From positions 62,001 through 126,000 of the forward strand of contig JARSSP010000013.1 of the NCBI GenBank assembly GCA_029624675.1: a stretch of DNA of 64,000 bases, given 5' to 3'. Each line of letters starts with the position of its first letter. Position 1 is the stretch's first letter. The notes under the pieces were generated by a model that was not told the DNA's origin, made no database searches, and saw nothing but the letters and a program-made list of their open reading frames with translations. This DNA is from Candidatus Contendibacter sp. GTDB lineage: Bacteria > Pseudomonadota > Gammaproteobacteria > Competibacterales > Competibacteraceae. A program made the translations under genes and the position numbers. Shown in pieces: positions 42,499 through 50,882 of this stretch.

Positions 42499-45400
42499 TG
42501 GCGAGTCGCCTGCTGGCCGGATTCCTGCTGACCTTGGGCAGTGCGCCCTTGACCGCTCAGGCCGATGCTTCCGACCGCCCCTTGTGGCTGCGCTATCCGG
42601 CGGTTTCGCCCGACGGGCAGCACATCGCATTCGTCTACGGCGGGCAGCTCTGGCGGGTTTCCGCCGGCGGCGGCGAGGCGCTGCCGCTGACCAGCGCGGA
42701 GTTTATCGCGAGCCATCCGGTGTGGTCGCCCGACAGTCGGAGCATCGCCTTCAGCGCGAACCGGCATGGCAATGTGGACGTCTTCATCATGCCCGCGAAG
42801 GGCGGGGAAATCCGGCGGCTCACCACGCATTCGCAGGCGGACACGCCGCAAGCGTTCGCGCCGGACGGGAAGTCGGTGCTCTTCACTTCGATGCGCCTCG
42901 GCGATTCGAATGTGGCTTTCGGTGGCATTCTCAGCGGTTCATCCATTCAGCTTTATTCCATTCCCGTCACCGGAGGTCGCGAGCGGCTGATCATTCCAAC
43001 GCCCGCGCTCGATACGAAGCCAAGTTCAGATGGCCGCTTCATCCTCTACACCAGCCTGAACGCCCCGGAAAATCAGTGGCGCAAACATGCCGTCTCGGAA
43101 GCCACCCGCGACATCTGGGCCTACGACACCACGGCGAAGACGCATCGCCAGCTCACGACATGGCGCGGCGAGGATCGCGACGCGGTTTTCAGCGCTGATG
43201 GAAAATCGGTCTTCTGGCTCAGCGAGCAGTCCGGCAGCTTCAACGTGTGGAAAATGGCCTTCGAGGGCGAAGCGAAGCCGGTGCAGATCACCGCGCACCA
43301 GACGCATCCGGTGCGCTTCCTGAGCCGCACCAGCCAAAACGATCTGGTGTACGGCTACGACGGCGAAATCTGGAGGCTGGCCCACGACGCGAAGGAGCCG
43401 CAGCGGGTCGAGGTGCGCATCAGCCAAGGCTCGCTGCTCGGCGGCACCTTCTTCGCGAAGATGAACGAGGAGGTTTCCGAGATCGCCGCGAACCAGGACG
43501 GCTCCGAAATCGCCATGATCGCCCGGGGCGAGGTCTTCGTGGTGGACGCGGCCAGCGGTCGCACCCGCCGCATCACCAACACGCCGCAGCACGAGCGCAA
43601 CGTGAGCTTCCGCCCGGATGGCAAGGCCGTGCTCTACGCCTCCGAACGCGATGGCCGCTATGACGCCTACGAAACGACCCTCGACACGCCGGGCGCGACC
43701 TCGTTTCAGACACCGGGTGCTTTGAAGGAAACGCGGCTCACCAACACGACGACCGATGTCACCGAACCCGCTTACTCGCCGGACGGCCAGCGCATCGCCT
43801 ACCTCGAAGACCGCACCCGCCTCGTGGTGATGGATCTCGCGACCAAGAAGACGGTCACCGCCATGCCGCCGGGCCTGTCCTACTCCTACCACGACGGCGA
43901 CCTGCCGTTCGTGTGGTCGCCCGATGGGCGCTGGCTGGCGGCGACGATTGGCTCTGCGGTCACCAGCTTCAATATCGCGCTCGTCGACGCCAGCGGCCAG
44001 AAGCCGCCGGTGAACCTCACCCGCAGCGGCTTCGCTTCCGCCGGGCCGCAGTTTTCCGCCGATGGCAAAGTGCTGCTCTTTCTCAGCGGCCGCGATGGCT
44101 TGCAGACCGCCGACTCCAAAGACGCGGAGCTGGATGTGTATGCCGCGTTCCTCACGCAGTCCGCTTACGACGCCTTCGCGCATCCGGATGATCGCCTCAT
44201 CGCGCCCGTTGCCGCGCCAAAAGCCGATGCGAAGTCGGAGGAAAAGAAACCCACGTCGGCCTGGGAACCCGAGCTGGACGATCTCGCCGCCCGCACCGTG
44301 CGGCTCACGCCGTTCTCTTCGGGCTTGCAGTTCTACAAGCTCACGCCAGACGGCAAATCGTTTGTCTTTGCCAGCGTGGGAGCTACCACCGGCTTCGTCG
44401 GTTACAAGCTGCCGCTGGGCAAGCCGGGGATCTCGCCGCTCTTCACCAAAGCTCCGCCCGCCGCGGAGAGCGTCGTCACCGATGGCAAGGGCGAGAACGT
44501 CTTTTTCCTCGGCGCGGGCGGCATCGAGAAGGTGAACCTCCTCACTGAAGCCGCCGCCACCCTTCCCTTCACCGCCGAGGTCGCCTACGACTTGCAGGGC
44601 GAAATGCGCTGGTTCTTCGAGCACGCTTGGCGCATGACCCAGCAGAAGTTCTACCGCAAGGACATGGCCGGGGTGGATTGGGAACGGTATAAAAAGGAAT
44701 ACGCGAAGCACCTGCCGCACCTCCGCCACGGCGAAGACCTTGCCGAGTTGCTCAGCGAAATGGCGGGCGAGCTGAATTCCTCCCACATGGGTTCTTCCTA
44801 TCAGCCGAAGGTCACGACGGGCGACGCGACCGCCTCGCTCGGTCTCTACTACGATCACGCCCACACCGGACCCGGCGCGAAGATCGTGGATTACCTCAAG
44901 ACCGGCCCCGCAGGCCGGGCCGACAGCCTGCTGCGTCCCGGCGCGATTATCCTCGCCGTGAATGGCGAGCTGATCCGCGCGGACATGGACATCCACACGC
45001 TGCTCAACAAGACTGCTGGACAGCCCGTGCGCCTTTCCATCCAGCCGGCGCAAGGCGGCGCACCGGTGGAGGAGATCGTCACGCCCGAGCCGTTCGTCAA
45101 CGGCCTCCTCAAAGCGCACGACCGCTGGGTCGCGCAGCGCGTGCAACTCACCGATGAACTCTCCAAGAGCCGCCTCTGCTACATCTACATCGGCCTCATG
45201 GACACGAAGAACTACCAAGGTTTCATCCACAACCTGCGCGGGCGCTGCGCCGACAAGGAGGCCGTGATCATCGACATTCGCTTCAATGGCGGCGGCAATC
45301 TCTCCGAGCGACTCATCGCGGACCTCTCCGCGAAATCCGCCGGCCAGTCCGTGGATCGCGATGGCAACGTCCTCAGCGAAGTGCCCAGCTCCCGCTGGAC

Positions 45401-45740
45401 GAAACCCAGCGCCATCCTCGCCAACTCCTGGAGCTACTCCGACGGCAGCCTCTTCCCCCACTACTACAAGCACGCAAAGCTCGGTCCCTTCGTGGGCGAA
45501 CCGGTGCCGGGCACCGGCACGTCCGTCTGGTGGGTCCATCTGCTGCCCGGTGGTCGCCTCCAATACGGCATCCCCGAGATCGGCCGTAAGTCCGCCGACG
45601 GCCGCTTTTACGAAAACACCGAGGACCATCCCGATGTGCTCGTTCGTCGCAGCCCCGACGCCATCGAAGAAGGTCGCGACGAACAGCTCGAAGCCGCCGT
45701 GAGCACCCTGCTGAAACAACTCGATAATGACGCTCATTAA
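42471..45740 (+). CDS. Exported tricorn-like protease (beta-propellers, PDZ, S41)
   Basis: 1089 residues, close to archaeal tricorn (1071). Signal peptide, then two beta-propellers (about 35-660) built from repeats such as AVSPDGQHIAFVYGGQLWRV and PVWSPDSRSIAFSANRHGN, a helical domain (about 690-770, WFFEHAWRMTQQKFYRKDM), PDZ (about 780-860) and the S41 peptidase domain. The nucleophile should be Ser990 in WSYSDGSLFPHYY; DIRFNGGGNLSERLI is the preceding S41 block. It should degrade peptides in the periplasm. I start at 42471 (MRRFRLPPTLAS), which begins the signal sequence and follows GGAG; the frame upstream belongs to repeat R2. Confidence 0.9.
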   Translation: MRRFRLPPTLASRLLAGFLLTLGSAPLTAQADASDRPLWLRYPAVSPDGQHIAFVYGGQLWRVSAGGGEALPLTSAEFIASHPVWSPDSRSIAFSANRHGNVDVFIMPAKGGEIRRLTTHSQADTPQAFAPDGKSVLFTSMRLGDSNVAFGGILSGSSIQLYSIPVTGGRERLIIPTPALDTKPSSDGRFILYTSLNAPENQWRKHAVSEATRDIWAYDTTAKTHRQLTTWRGEDRDAVFSADGKSVFWLSEQSGSFNVWKMAFEGEAKPVQITAHQTHPVRFLSRTSQNDLVYGYDGEIWRLAHDAKEPQRVEVRISQGSLLGGTFFAKMNEEVSEIAANQDGSEIAMIARGEVFVVDAASGRTRRITNTPQHERNVSFRPDGKAVLYASERDGRYDAYETTLDTPGATSFQTPGALKETRLTNTTTDVTEPAYSPDGQRIAYLEDRTRLVVMDLATKKTVTAMPPGLSYSYHDGDLPFVWSPDGRWLAATIGSAVTSFNIALVDASGQKPPVNLTRSGFASAGPQFSADGKVLLFLSGRDGLQTADSKDAELDVYAAFLTQSAYDAFAHPDDRLIAPVAAPKADAKSEEKKPTSAWEPELDDLAARTVRLTPFSSGLQFYKLTPDGKSFVFASVGATTGFVGYKLPLGKPGISPLFTKAPPAAESVVTDGKGENVFFLGAGGIEKVNLLTEAAATLPFTAEVAYDLQGEMRWFFEHAWRMTQQKFYRKDMAGVDWERYKKEYAKHLPHLRHGEDLAELLSEMAGELNSSHMGSSYQPKVTTGDATASLGLYYDHAHTGPGAKIVDYLKTGPAGRADSLLRPGAIILAVNGELIRADMDIHTLLNKTAGQPVRLSIQPAQGGAPVEEIVTPEPFVNGLLKAHDRWVAQRVQLTDELSKSRLCYIYIGLMDTKNYQGFIHNLRGRCADKEAVIIDIRFNGGGNLSERLIADLSAKSAGQSVDRDGNVLSEVPSSRWTKPSAILANSWSYSDGSLFPHYYKHAKLGPFVGEPVPGTGTSVWWVHLLPGGRLQYGIPEIGRKSADGRFYENTEDHPDVLVRRSPDAIEEGRDEQLEAAVSTLLKQLDNDAH

Positions 45741-45800
45741 GCTGGGTAACCCTCGATGAAAATCCCTAATTTCACTCCCTATTAACTGGGCGGGGTGTAT

Positions 45801-46646
45801 ATGAACAAGCTTTTGATGATGGCTTTTGCGCTATGCGTAGCGGGGGTGGCCCACCCGCAATCGGAGGTGCTTTGCTCCGACGCCTGGTATCGGTCCATCG
45901 AGAAGAAAGTGCCAACAGGCGACGGCCAGGGGCACGGTCCGGATGTCGGGTCCGACGAATGGAAGTCGGTGGTGGAGTTCAAGCTCGGTATTCGGGGCCA
46001 GCCGGATGTTCCGGAGCGGGACAGCCAGGCCTGGTGTCGCCATATCGACCAAATCGTTCGGAGCCGCCATGCCTCGGCCACGGGGAGCGGGCATCCCGGT
46101 CGGGCGTTGAAGGGAGCAGGCCCTTCGTTTGCCTGTGACCAAGTCGAGGCGGGCAGCATTGAGGCGATGATTTGCGGAAACGCGGAATTGTCGGCTCTCG
46201 ACCGCAAGCTCTCTGGCGTCTACGCCGCCGCATCCAGAAAAGCGACCAACGAGCACCCTCCACGGCTGAAAGCGGAGCAAAGTGGCTGGATCAAGGGCCG
46301 CAACGAATGCTGGAAAAGCGGTGATCGGCATGGGTGCGTCCGGGATGAATACCAGCGCCGCATCGCCGAACTTCAGGCCAGGTATCGGCTGGTGCCCGGC
46401 AAGGGACCGGTCCGCTTCCTGTGCGACGGCAGCCCGGTCAACGAGGTCGTTGCCACGTTCTTCCAAACCGATCCGCCGACACTGATCGCCGAACGCGGGG
46501 ACAGCATCTCGCTGATGTACCTGCAACCGAGCGGCAGCGGAGCTAAATACCAGGGCCGCAACGAGACCTTTTGGGAACACCACGGCGAAGCGTCGATCAC
46601 CTGGGGCTATGGCGCGCCAGAGATGCACTGCAAACAGGCGCCTTGA
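45801..46646 (+). CDS. Exported LprI-MliC fusion (putative lysozyme inhibitor)
   Basis: 281 residues. Signal peptide (MNKLLMMAFALCVAGVAHPQ); an N-terminal domain of about 80 residues that I do not recognise; an LprI-type domain (FACDQVEAGSIEAMICGNAE, LKAEQSGWIKGRNECW, CVRDEYQRRIAEL); then a C-terminal MliC/PliC-type domain (VRFLCDGSPVNEVVATFFQT, SGSGAKYQGRNETFWEHHGE). MliC proteins inhibit C-type lysozyme through the SGxxY loop, present here as SGAKY; LprI domains are also linked to lysozyme inhibition. The fusion should protect peptidoglycan in the periplasm. The ATG at 45801 follows a GTG at 45795 that adds only two residues. Confidence 0.85.
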   Translation: MNKLLMMAFALCVAGVAHPQSEVLCSDAWYRSIEKKVPTGDGQGHGPDVGSDEWKSVVEFKLGIRGQPDVPERDSQAWCRHIDQIVRSRHASATGSGHPGRALKGAGPSFACDQVEAGSIEAMICGNAELSALDRKLSGVYAAASRKATNEHPPRLKAEQSGWIKGRNECWKSGDRHGCVRDEYQRRIAELQARYRLVPGKGPVRFLCDGSPVNEVVATFFQTDPPTLIAERGDSISLMYLQPSGSGAKYQGRNETFWEHHGEASITWGYGAPEMHCKQAP

Positions 46647-46708
46647 GCGATGTTCGGTCGGCCGATGGTTTGCGTGATTATTTTTGCGTGATTATTGAGG
46701 CAATCTTC

Positions 46709-47830
46709 ATGCGGAATTCCGAAAAAATCCCGTACTCGGCACTGCTGCTTGCGGCGCTGGCTTCATGCTTGATCCTAACAGGTTGCGCCACCTACCACGC
46801 AACGGGGGCGCCGCATCGGGCGGAACAGGCGCCGCACCACGCGCCGATAGCGCGCCATGCCACCGAACACCCGGCGGCGACCACGCCAGCCGCCACGGCC
46901 CCGGACGTGCGCGACGCCGCCACCCTCAAACCCGGCGAGTTCACCTGGCATCCCGAACGCGCGCCGAGCGGACCGGTCGTGATCATCGTCAGCGTCCCCG
47001 AGCAGCGCGCCTACGTGTACCGCAACGGCGTCCGCATCGGCGCGTCCACGGTCAGCACCGGCAAGCCGGGCCACGAGACCCCGACCGGGGTGTTCAGCAT
47101 CCTGGAGAAAGACCAGCAGCATGTCTCCAGCACCTATCAGGGCGCGGCCATGCCCTACATGGAACGGCTGACCTGGGACGGCATCGCCCTGCACGCCGGC
47201 AAGCTCCCCGGCTATCCCGCCTCGCACGGCTGCGTGCGGCTGCCGCTGGAATTTTCCCGGAAGCTCTACACGGTCACCCACGCCGGCACGCATGTGGTCA
47301 TCGCCGACGCCCATTCGGCCCCGGCGGAGATCGTCCATCCGGGCCTCGCCGCCCCGGTCGATCCCAGCGCTAGCGGCAAGGCGCCTGCCTCCCCAGCGCT
47401 GGCGGGTCCGTTTCGCTGGGAACCGCACAAGGCCCCGCAAGGCCCGGTCAGCGTCGTGATCAGCGGCCCCGACCGCCGGATGTATGTCTTCCGCAACGGC
47501 GTTCTCATCGGCGAGGCCGCGGTCCAAATCCGCGATCCTCAGAAGCCGCTCGGGGCTGGCGTGTTCGTCGCGCTGGAAGGCTTCACCCACGCGCCCAGTC
47601 CCTTCGCGCCGGACCGGCCGCAACGGCGCTGGATGGCGGTGGGCTTGCCGTCGCCCGGCGGCCCGTTGCCGGCGCGGCTCGACCTCGGCGAGCGGGTGCA
47701 TCCGCCGGCGCCATTCTCCCGGCTGGTGTATGAACTGCTGCAACCCGGCGCTTCGCTGGTCGTCACCGACCAGCCGGCCCGGCCGGAAACCCGGACCCCG
47801 CCCGGCTTTCGGATCATGGCCGACTCCTGA
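46709..47830 (+). CDS. Lipoprotein L,D-transpeptidase with a second, catalytically dead YkuD-like domain
   Basis: 373 residues. Lipoprotein signal (LAALASCLILTGC), His-rich linker, then a YkuD domain (about 85-205): VVIIVSVPEQRAYVYRNGVR, STGKPGHETPTGVFSI and the active site SHGCVRLPLEFS with Cys175. After a linker a second copy follows (about 235-360): VSVVISGPDRRMYVFRNGVL, GAGVFVALEG and LDLGERVHPPAP, aligning with the first but lacking the HGCVR motif. The first domain should cross-link peptidoglycan (3-3 bonds) or attach proteins; the second could bind substrate. The Met at 46709 starts the signal. Confidence 0.9.
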   Translation: MRNSEKIPYSALLLAALASCLILTGCATYHATGAPHRAEQAPHHAPIARHATEHPAATTPAATAPDVRDAATLKPGEFTWHPERAPSGPVVIIVSVPEQRAYVYRNGVRIGASTVSTGKPGHETPTGVFSILEKDQQHVSSTYQGAAMPYMERLTWDGIALHAGKLPGYPASHGCVRLPLEFSRKLYTVTHAGTHVVIADAHSAPAEIVHPGLAAPVDPSASGKAPASPALAGPFRWEPHKAPQGPVSVVISGPDRRMYVFRNGVLIGEAAVQIRDPQKPLGAGVFVALEGFTHAPSPFAPDRPQRRWMAVGLPSPGGPLPARLDLGERVHPPAPFSRLVYELLQPGASLVVTDQPARPETRTPPGFRIMADS

Positions 47831-47888
47831 GCGCCACAGCGCCAAGTCAACTGCCAACACCATCAGGAAATGGTTTGCGACTATCCCC

Positions 47889-48362
47889 ATGACCCGATCC
47901 GAAGCCGTTGTGAATCTGCAGGCCCTCTACGGCCCACCCAGTCAAGCGGGATTTGGCAGCGCCGTGTTCCGGGACCGGGTGGAACGCGGGGAAGACCTGG
48001 AAGCCGCCGCCCTCAAATATTACCGTTATTTCCTCGGCAAGGCCTGGGAGCAGTTTGGCGAGGAGGCCTGGATGGGACCCTGGCAACGGGTCTATCAGCG
48101 CCAGGCGGCGGACCGGCGCGACATCGTGACCGAGCTGCGGCGCATCACCGACCCGGCGGCGCAGTCATCGGTCACGATGGTCCTGGACGCCATCGCCGAT
48201 CCCGAGGCCGGGCGACAGGCGCTGGCGGCAGTCTATGACGACGCCGATATGGACACCCTGGCGGTCTATACTCTGGGGGATGGCGCCGCCCTGTCCGGGT
48301 TGCTGATTGCCGGCCGGGATCGCCATGGCGAGACCACCCTGCTGGTCTTCCTGCTGGATTGA
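47889..48362 (+). CDS. Hypothetical protein
   Basis: 157 residues, beginning MTRSEAVVNLQALYGPPSQA. Soluble, acidic and helical, with no signal peptide; it contains LKYYRYFLGKAWEQFGEEAW and YDDADMDTLAVYTLGDGAAL, then GLLIAGRDRHGETTLLVFLL. I do not recognise a family. The pattern is consistent with an intracellular protein, unlike its exported neighbours. The start is uncertain; I use the ATG at 47889, 58 bases after the L,D-transpeptidase stop. The 3' end abuts a broken sensor fragment. Confidence 0.6.
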   Translation: MTRSEAVVNLQALYGPPSQAGFGSAVFRDRVERGEDLEAAALKYYRYFLGKAWEQFGEEAWMGPWQRVYQRQAADRRDIVTELRRITDPAAQSSVTMVLDAIADPEAGRQALAAVYDDADMDTLAVYTLGDGAALSGLLIAGRDRHGETTLLVFLLD

Positions 48363-48365
48363 CGC

Positions 48366-48551
48366 TCGGTCCGATCTCCGGATATTCAGCGAGCCAGGCC
48401 CGTTCCGCCGGGGTCAACAGATCGGGGTCGGTTTCACTGGCGGCGAGCGATGCGGCCAACATGGCCCGAAGCACAGCAGCAATAGCGCGCCGAGATTTTT
48501 CACCCATTCGCCTATTTTCGGGCAAGCGGTTGAGCGGGCTGAAGTTTTCAT
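48366..48551 (-). pseudogene. 5' fragment of a third hybrid sensor kinase copy
   Basis: Read on the minus strand from an ATG at 48551: MKTSARSTACPKIGEWVKNL, matching the start of the hybrid sensor (MKTPPRSTACPKTG), then a frameshift, then SETDPDLLTPAERAWLAEYP, matching LLTPAERAWLAEHP. Similarity stops at about 48366 next to the stop of the hypothetical gene. The 5' leader up to the operator dyad is also conserved (atcatcgtctctccaaaccc), so leader and operator were copied together. Confidence 0.85.
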
Positions 48552-48578
48552 CAAGATCATCGTCTCTCCAAACCCGGC

Positions 48579-48638
48579 TGTCAGGAAAATCCTTACAGGA
48601 AAACCCTGATTTTTCTTACGAAAACCGTGAGTTATGAT
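48579..48638 (+). promoter_or_regulatory. Island operator-promoter, copy 3 (SH3 protein gene)
   Basis: Exact dyad TGTCAGGAAAATCCTTACA at 48579-48597, followed by GGAAAACCCTGATTTTTC, with a -10-like TATGAT at 48633-48638, starting 35 bases after the dyad. Its left flank is the third sensor fragment reading leftwards; to the right is the SH3-protein gene. Confidence 0.65.
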
Positions 48639-48693
48639 TTATTCCATTTAGGCCGGAATCCTGCTTGTCGCCAGGAAAGCGCTGGGGCGCGGA

Positions 48694-49188
48694 ATGCGCA
48701 ATCGGCATTCCCATTTTATCCCTTGGCGGGGTTGTAGTGCTCAAACTGGAAAGGTTACCCCTCAAACCCCGAGTACGCGACTCATCCAAAACGCCATCCA
48801 CGTTGATCTGGAGAGCAACACCCTGCGCTACGCCATCTGGTTCCGGCTTGCACCATTGACGCTGGCGTTGAGTTCGGGCGCCGCAGCGGCGGATGCGGAC
48901 GGTCCGGACTTCTACGTCGTGCGGGGTGTGGCCAGGGACGACGTCTTGAACCTGCGCGCCGCGCCGAACCCACGGGCGCGCAAAGTCGGCGCGATCCCGC
49001 CCGACGGCGCCTGCATCCGTAACCTCGGTTGCCAGGGCGGGCTAACCTTCCAGGAGTTCGCCGAGCTGTCGCCGGCGGCGCGGAAGCAGCGCGAGCGGGA
49101 GCATCCCCGCTGGTGCCGGGTAGAGTACGAGGGCGTCACCGGCTGGGTTGCCGGGCGCTACCTGGGTGAGGGCGACTGCCGCCGCTGA
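48694..49188 (+). CDS. Exported bacterial SH3-domain protein
   Basis: 164 residues as called. The region LRYAIWFRLAPLTLALSSGA reads as a signal peptide but lies 43 residues inside the frame. The mature part is an SH3-type domain: FYVVRGVARDDVLNLRAAPN, KVGAIPPDGACIRNLGCQGG, WCRVEYEGVTGWVAGRYLGE. Such domains bind peptidoglycan or metal-stabilised loops outside the cytoplasm. The only ATG is at 48694; a CTG at 48823, preceded by ctggagagcaacac (similar to the leader of the tricorn-like gene), would give a clean signal peptide and may be the real start. Confidence 0.72.
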   Translation: MRNRHSHFIPWRGCSAQTGKVTPQTPSTRLIQNAIHVDLESNTLRYAIWFRLAPLTLALSSGAAAADADGPDFYVVRGVARDDVLNLRAAPNPRARKVGAIPPDGACIRNLGCQGGLTFQEFAELSPAARKQREREHPRWCRVEYEGVTGWVAGRYLGEGDCRR

Positions 49189-49329
49189 GGCCCACTCTCA
49201 CGCGAAGCGTTGGACCTCTCATCCCCCGACGGAGAACGAGGAGAACGCCTTATGAAACTTTTCGCGAGCGCGGCGCACGCCGCGCGAATGTACAAAAGCT
49301 TTGACCGACATGAAGAAAGGAGCAACGAG

Positions 49330-49896
49330 ATGACAAACGCAATCAAAATCGCCGCACTCGCGGTTGCGGGACTGACCCTCGCCGCCTGTGGCACGACCGA
49401 CTTGGGTTACTCCAACAAGGAATCGAGCGGGTCCCGCCAAGCCACGAGCGCCGCCGAAAGCGCCTGCATGGCCGCCGTCAACCGCCAATACGGCGGCAAC
49501 TACGACGTGCGGGTCATCAGTTCCGAATACTCCGAGGCCAACTCGCTGGTCATGGTGGCCGGCGGCCCCAACCGCGAGCGCTGGCGCTGCCTCGTTTCCA
49601 ACGACGGCAAGGTTCAAGACCTGAGCCTCGCCCAGGGCAAGCCCGCCGGCGGCGGCGGCCAAAGTATGCAGGCCAATCCTCTGTCCAGCGAGGTCAGAGC
49701 CCTCCAGGGCATGCGGGCCGCCAACCTGGACTCCGAAATGAACCGTCTCGGCTTCCGCAACGTCGGCGGCTACCAGAGCGGCGGCGCCGCCTACAGCACC
49801 TGGTGGAACCCACGCGGCGAACAGTGCGCCAAGGTCGAGACCCGCGAGGGCCGCGTCGCCGACATCGAGGCCCTCTACGCCGGCAACTGCCGCTGA
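49330..49896 (+). CDS. Lipoprotein with C-terminal WWN/Cys domain
   Basis: 188 residues with a lipoprotein signal ending LTLAAC, and a strong ribosome site (AAGGAG) before the ATG at 49330. Middle part: SACMAAVNRQYGGNYDVRVI, RERWRCLVSNDGKVQDLSLA, like small periplasmic domains with two Cys. The last 60 residues, MRAANLDSEMNRLGFRNVGG, YSTWWNPRGEQCAKVETREG and AGNCR, are the same domain as in the protein at 38304-39227. Function unknown. Confidence 0.78.
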   Translation: MTNAIKIAALAVAGLTLAACGTTDLGYSNKESSGSRQATSAAESACMAAVNRQYGGNYDVRVISSEYSEANSLVMVAGGPNRERWRCLVSNDGKVQDLSLAQGKPAGGGGQSMQANPLSSEVRALQGMRAANLDSEMNRLGFRNVGGYQSGGAAYSTWWNPRGEQCAKVETREGRVADIEALYAGNCR

Positions 49897-49917
49897 GCCT
49901 GAGCCTCCAGCGCGTAG

Positions 49918-49944
49918 GATGGGTAGAGCGCGGCGAAACCCATC
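49918..49944. repeat. Small dispersed palindrome (gatgggt ... acccatc)
   Basis: Seven-base arms gatgggt and acccatc around agagcgcggcgaa. Elements of this type (gtaggatgggtagagc...) are widely dispersed in gammaproteobacterial intergenic DNA. It lies between the lipoprotein gene and the next exported-protein gene. Confidence 0.6.
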
Positions 49945-50016
49945 TTTAGGCGGGTAGCGCAACTCCGCAAACCCACTTCATTCATTCAACCCAGCTATTA
50001 GAGACTGGAGAACACG

Positions 50017-50676
50017 ATGAACAAGAGACTCCTGCTTGCCGCGGTCGCGGCCTTCGCGACCGGCGCCGCCAGCGCCGAGGTGCCCCTGTTCGCCGCCCAG
50101 TGCGGGGCCGGCATCACCGCCGATTCGAACCCGAAAGGTCAGGTCTACATCAACGGCAAGGTGGCCAGGGTCACCAAACGGCCGGACGGGCAGATCTCCG
50201 CCAATTCCGCCGGGGTCTGGGTCGATATCACGCCCCAGGGCGAGCGCGCGCCGCGGATCACCTACACGGCCAGGGACAAGACCACCGGCGAGTGCGAGGT
50301 GCTTTCGTTCAAGGCGCCGAGCGGCGGTGGCCACGCCAGCTCCGCCCCGTCCCGGGGCGACAGCTCCGAGCGCGCCGGCCGCGGCGACTTCGACGCGCAC
50401 GGCCCGGTCCAGTGTGCCGAGGGTGCGGGCGCCCCGATGGTCCAGTGCAACGCCGCCGTGGCCCGCGAGGGCGGCGGCACCGCCACCGTGGTCGTGACCC
50501 GCCCCGATGGGCGCAAGCGCGTCATCTTCTTCAAGCGGGGCAAGGCGGTCAGCGCCGACCTCAGCCAGGCCGACGGCAGCCAGCGTTTCCGTGCGACCAA
50601 GCGGGGGGACCTGTACCTGATCCAGGCCGGCCGCGAGCGCTACGAGATCGTCGAGGCACTGGTCTACGGCGGCTGA
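50017..50676 (+). CDS. Exported protein with C-terminal PDGR/RYEI domain
   Basis: 219 residues. Signal peptide MNKRLLLAAVAAFATGAASA, an N-terminal domain of about 90 residues (GQVYINGKVARVTKRPDGQI), a low-complexity Gly/Ser/His linker, then a domain of about 90 residues: PVQCAEGAGAPMVQCNAAVA, VVVTRPDGRKRVIFFKRGKA, QADGSQRFRATKRGDLYLIQ and GRERYEIVEALVYGG. The same last domain ends the protein at 50883-51635. No function known. GGAG precedes the ATG. Confidence 0.75.
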   Translation: MNKRLLLAAVAAFATGAASAEVPLFAAQCGAGITADSNPKGQVYINGKVARVTKRPDGQISANSAGVWVDITPQGERAPRITYTARDKTTGECEVLSFKAPSGGGHASSAPSRGDSSERAGRGDFDAHGPVQCAEGAGAPMVQCNAAVAREGGGTATVVVTRPDGRKRVIFFKRGKAVSADLSQADGSQRFRATKRGDLYLIQAGRERYEIVEALVYGG

Positions 50677-50678
50677 TA

Positions 50679-50861
50679 CGCGCTGGCCGCCAGGACGCCG
50701 AGATGGCCGGTCGCGGCTTCCAAAACGTCGGCGGCGATCAGACCGCCGGCGCCGCCATCAGCACCTGGTGGAACGCCAGTTCCCGCGAGCGCCTCTCGGT
50801 CGAGACGCGCCAAGGCCGCGTCGCCAAGGCTGAGACCGTCGCCGAGGGTAATTGTCGGTAA
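50679..50861 (+). pseudogene. Fragment of a WWN/Cys domain
   Basis: Overlaps nothing functional: directly after the previous stop, the frame reads DAEMAGRGFQNVGGDQTAGA, then ISTWWNASSRERLSVETRQG and EGNCR before a stop, i.e. the last 55 residues of the WWN/Cys domain seen at 49330-49896 and 38304-39227. It has no start or signal peptide; one of the conserved Cys has become Leu or Ser (RERLSVE in place of EQCAKVE). A remnant left by recombination. Confidence 0.75.
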
Positions 50862-50882
50862 CTTGTAACAGGAGTCGCCATC

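Noticed and set aside
43026..45737. 903-codon minus-strand frame opposite the tricorn-like gene
   Set aside because: It mirrors the plus-strand coding pattern (GC-rich third positions), has no domain I know, and the plus-strand gene has clear propeller, PDZ and S41 motifs.
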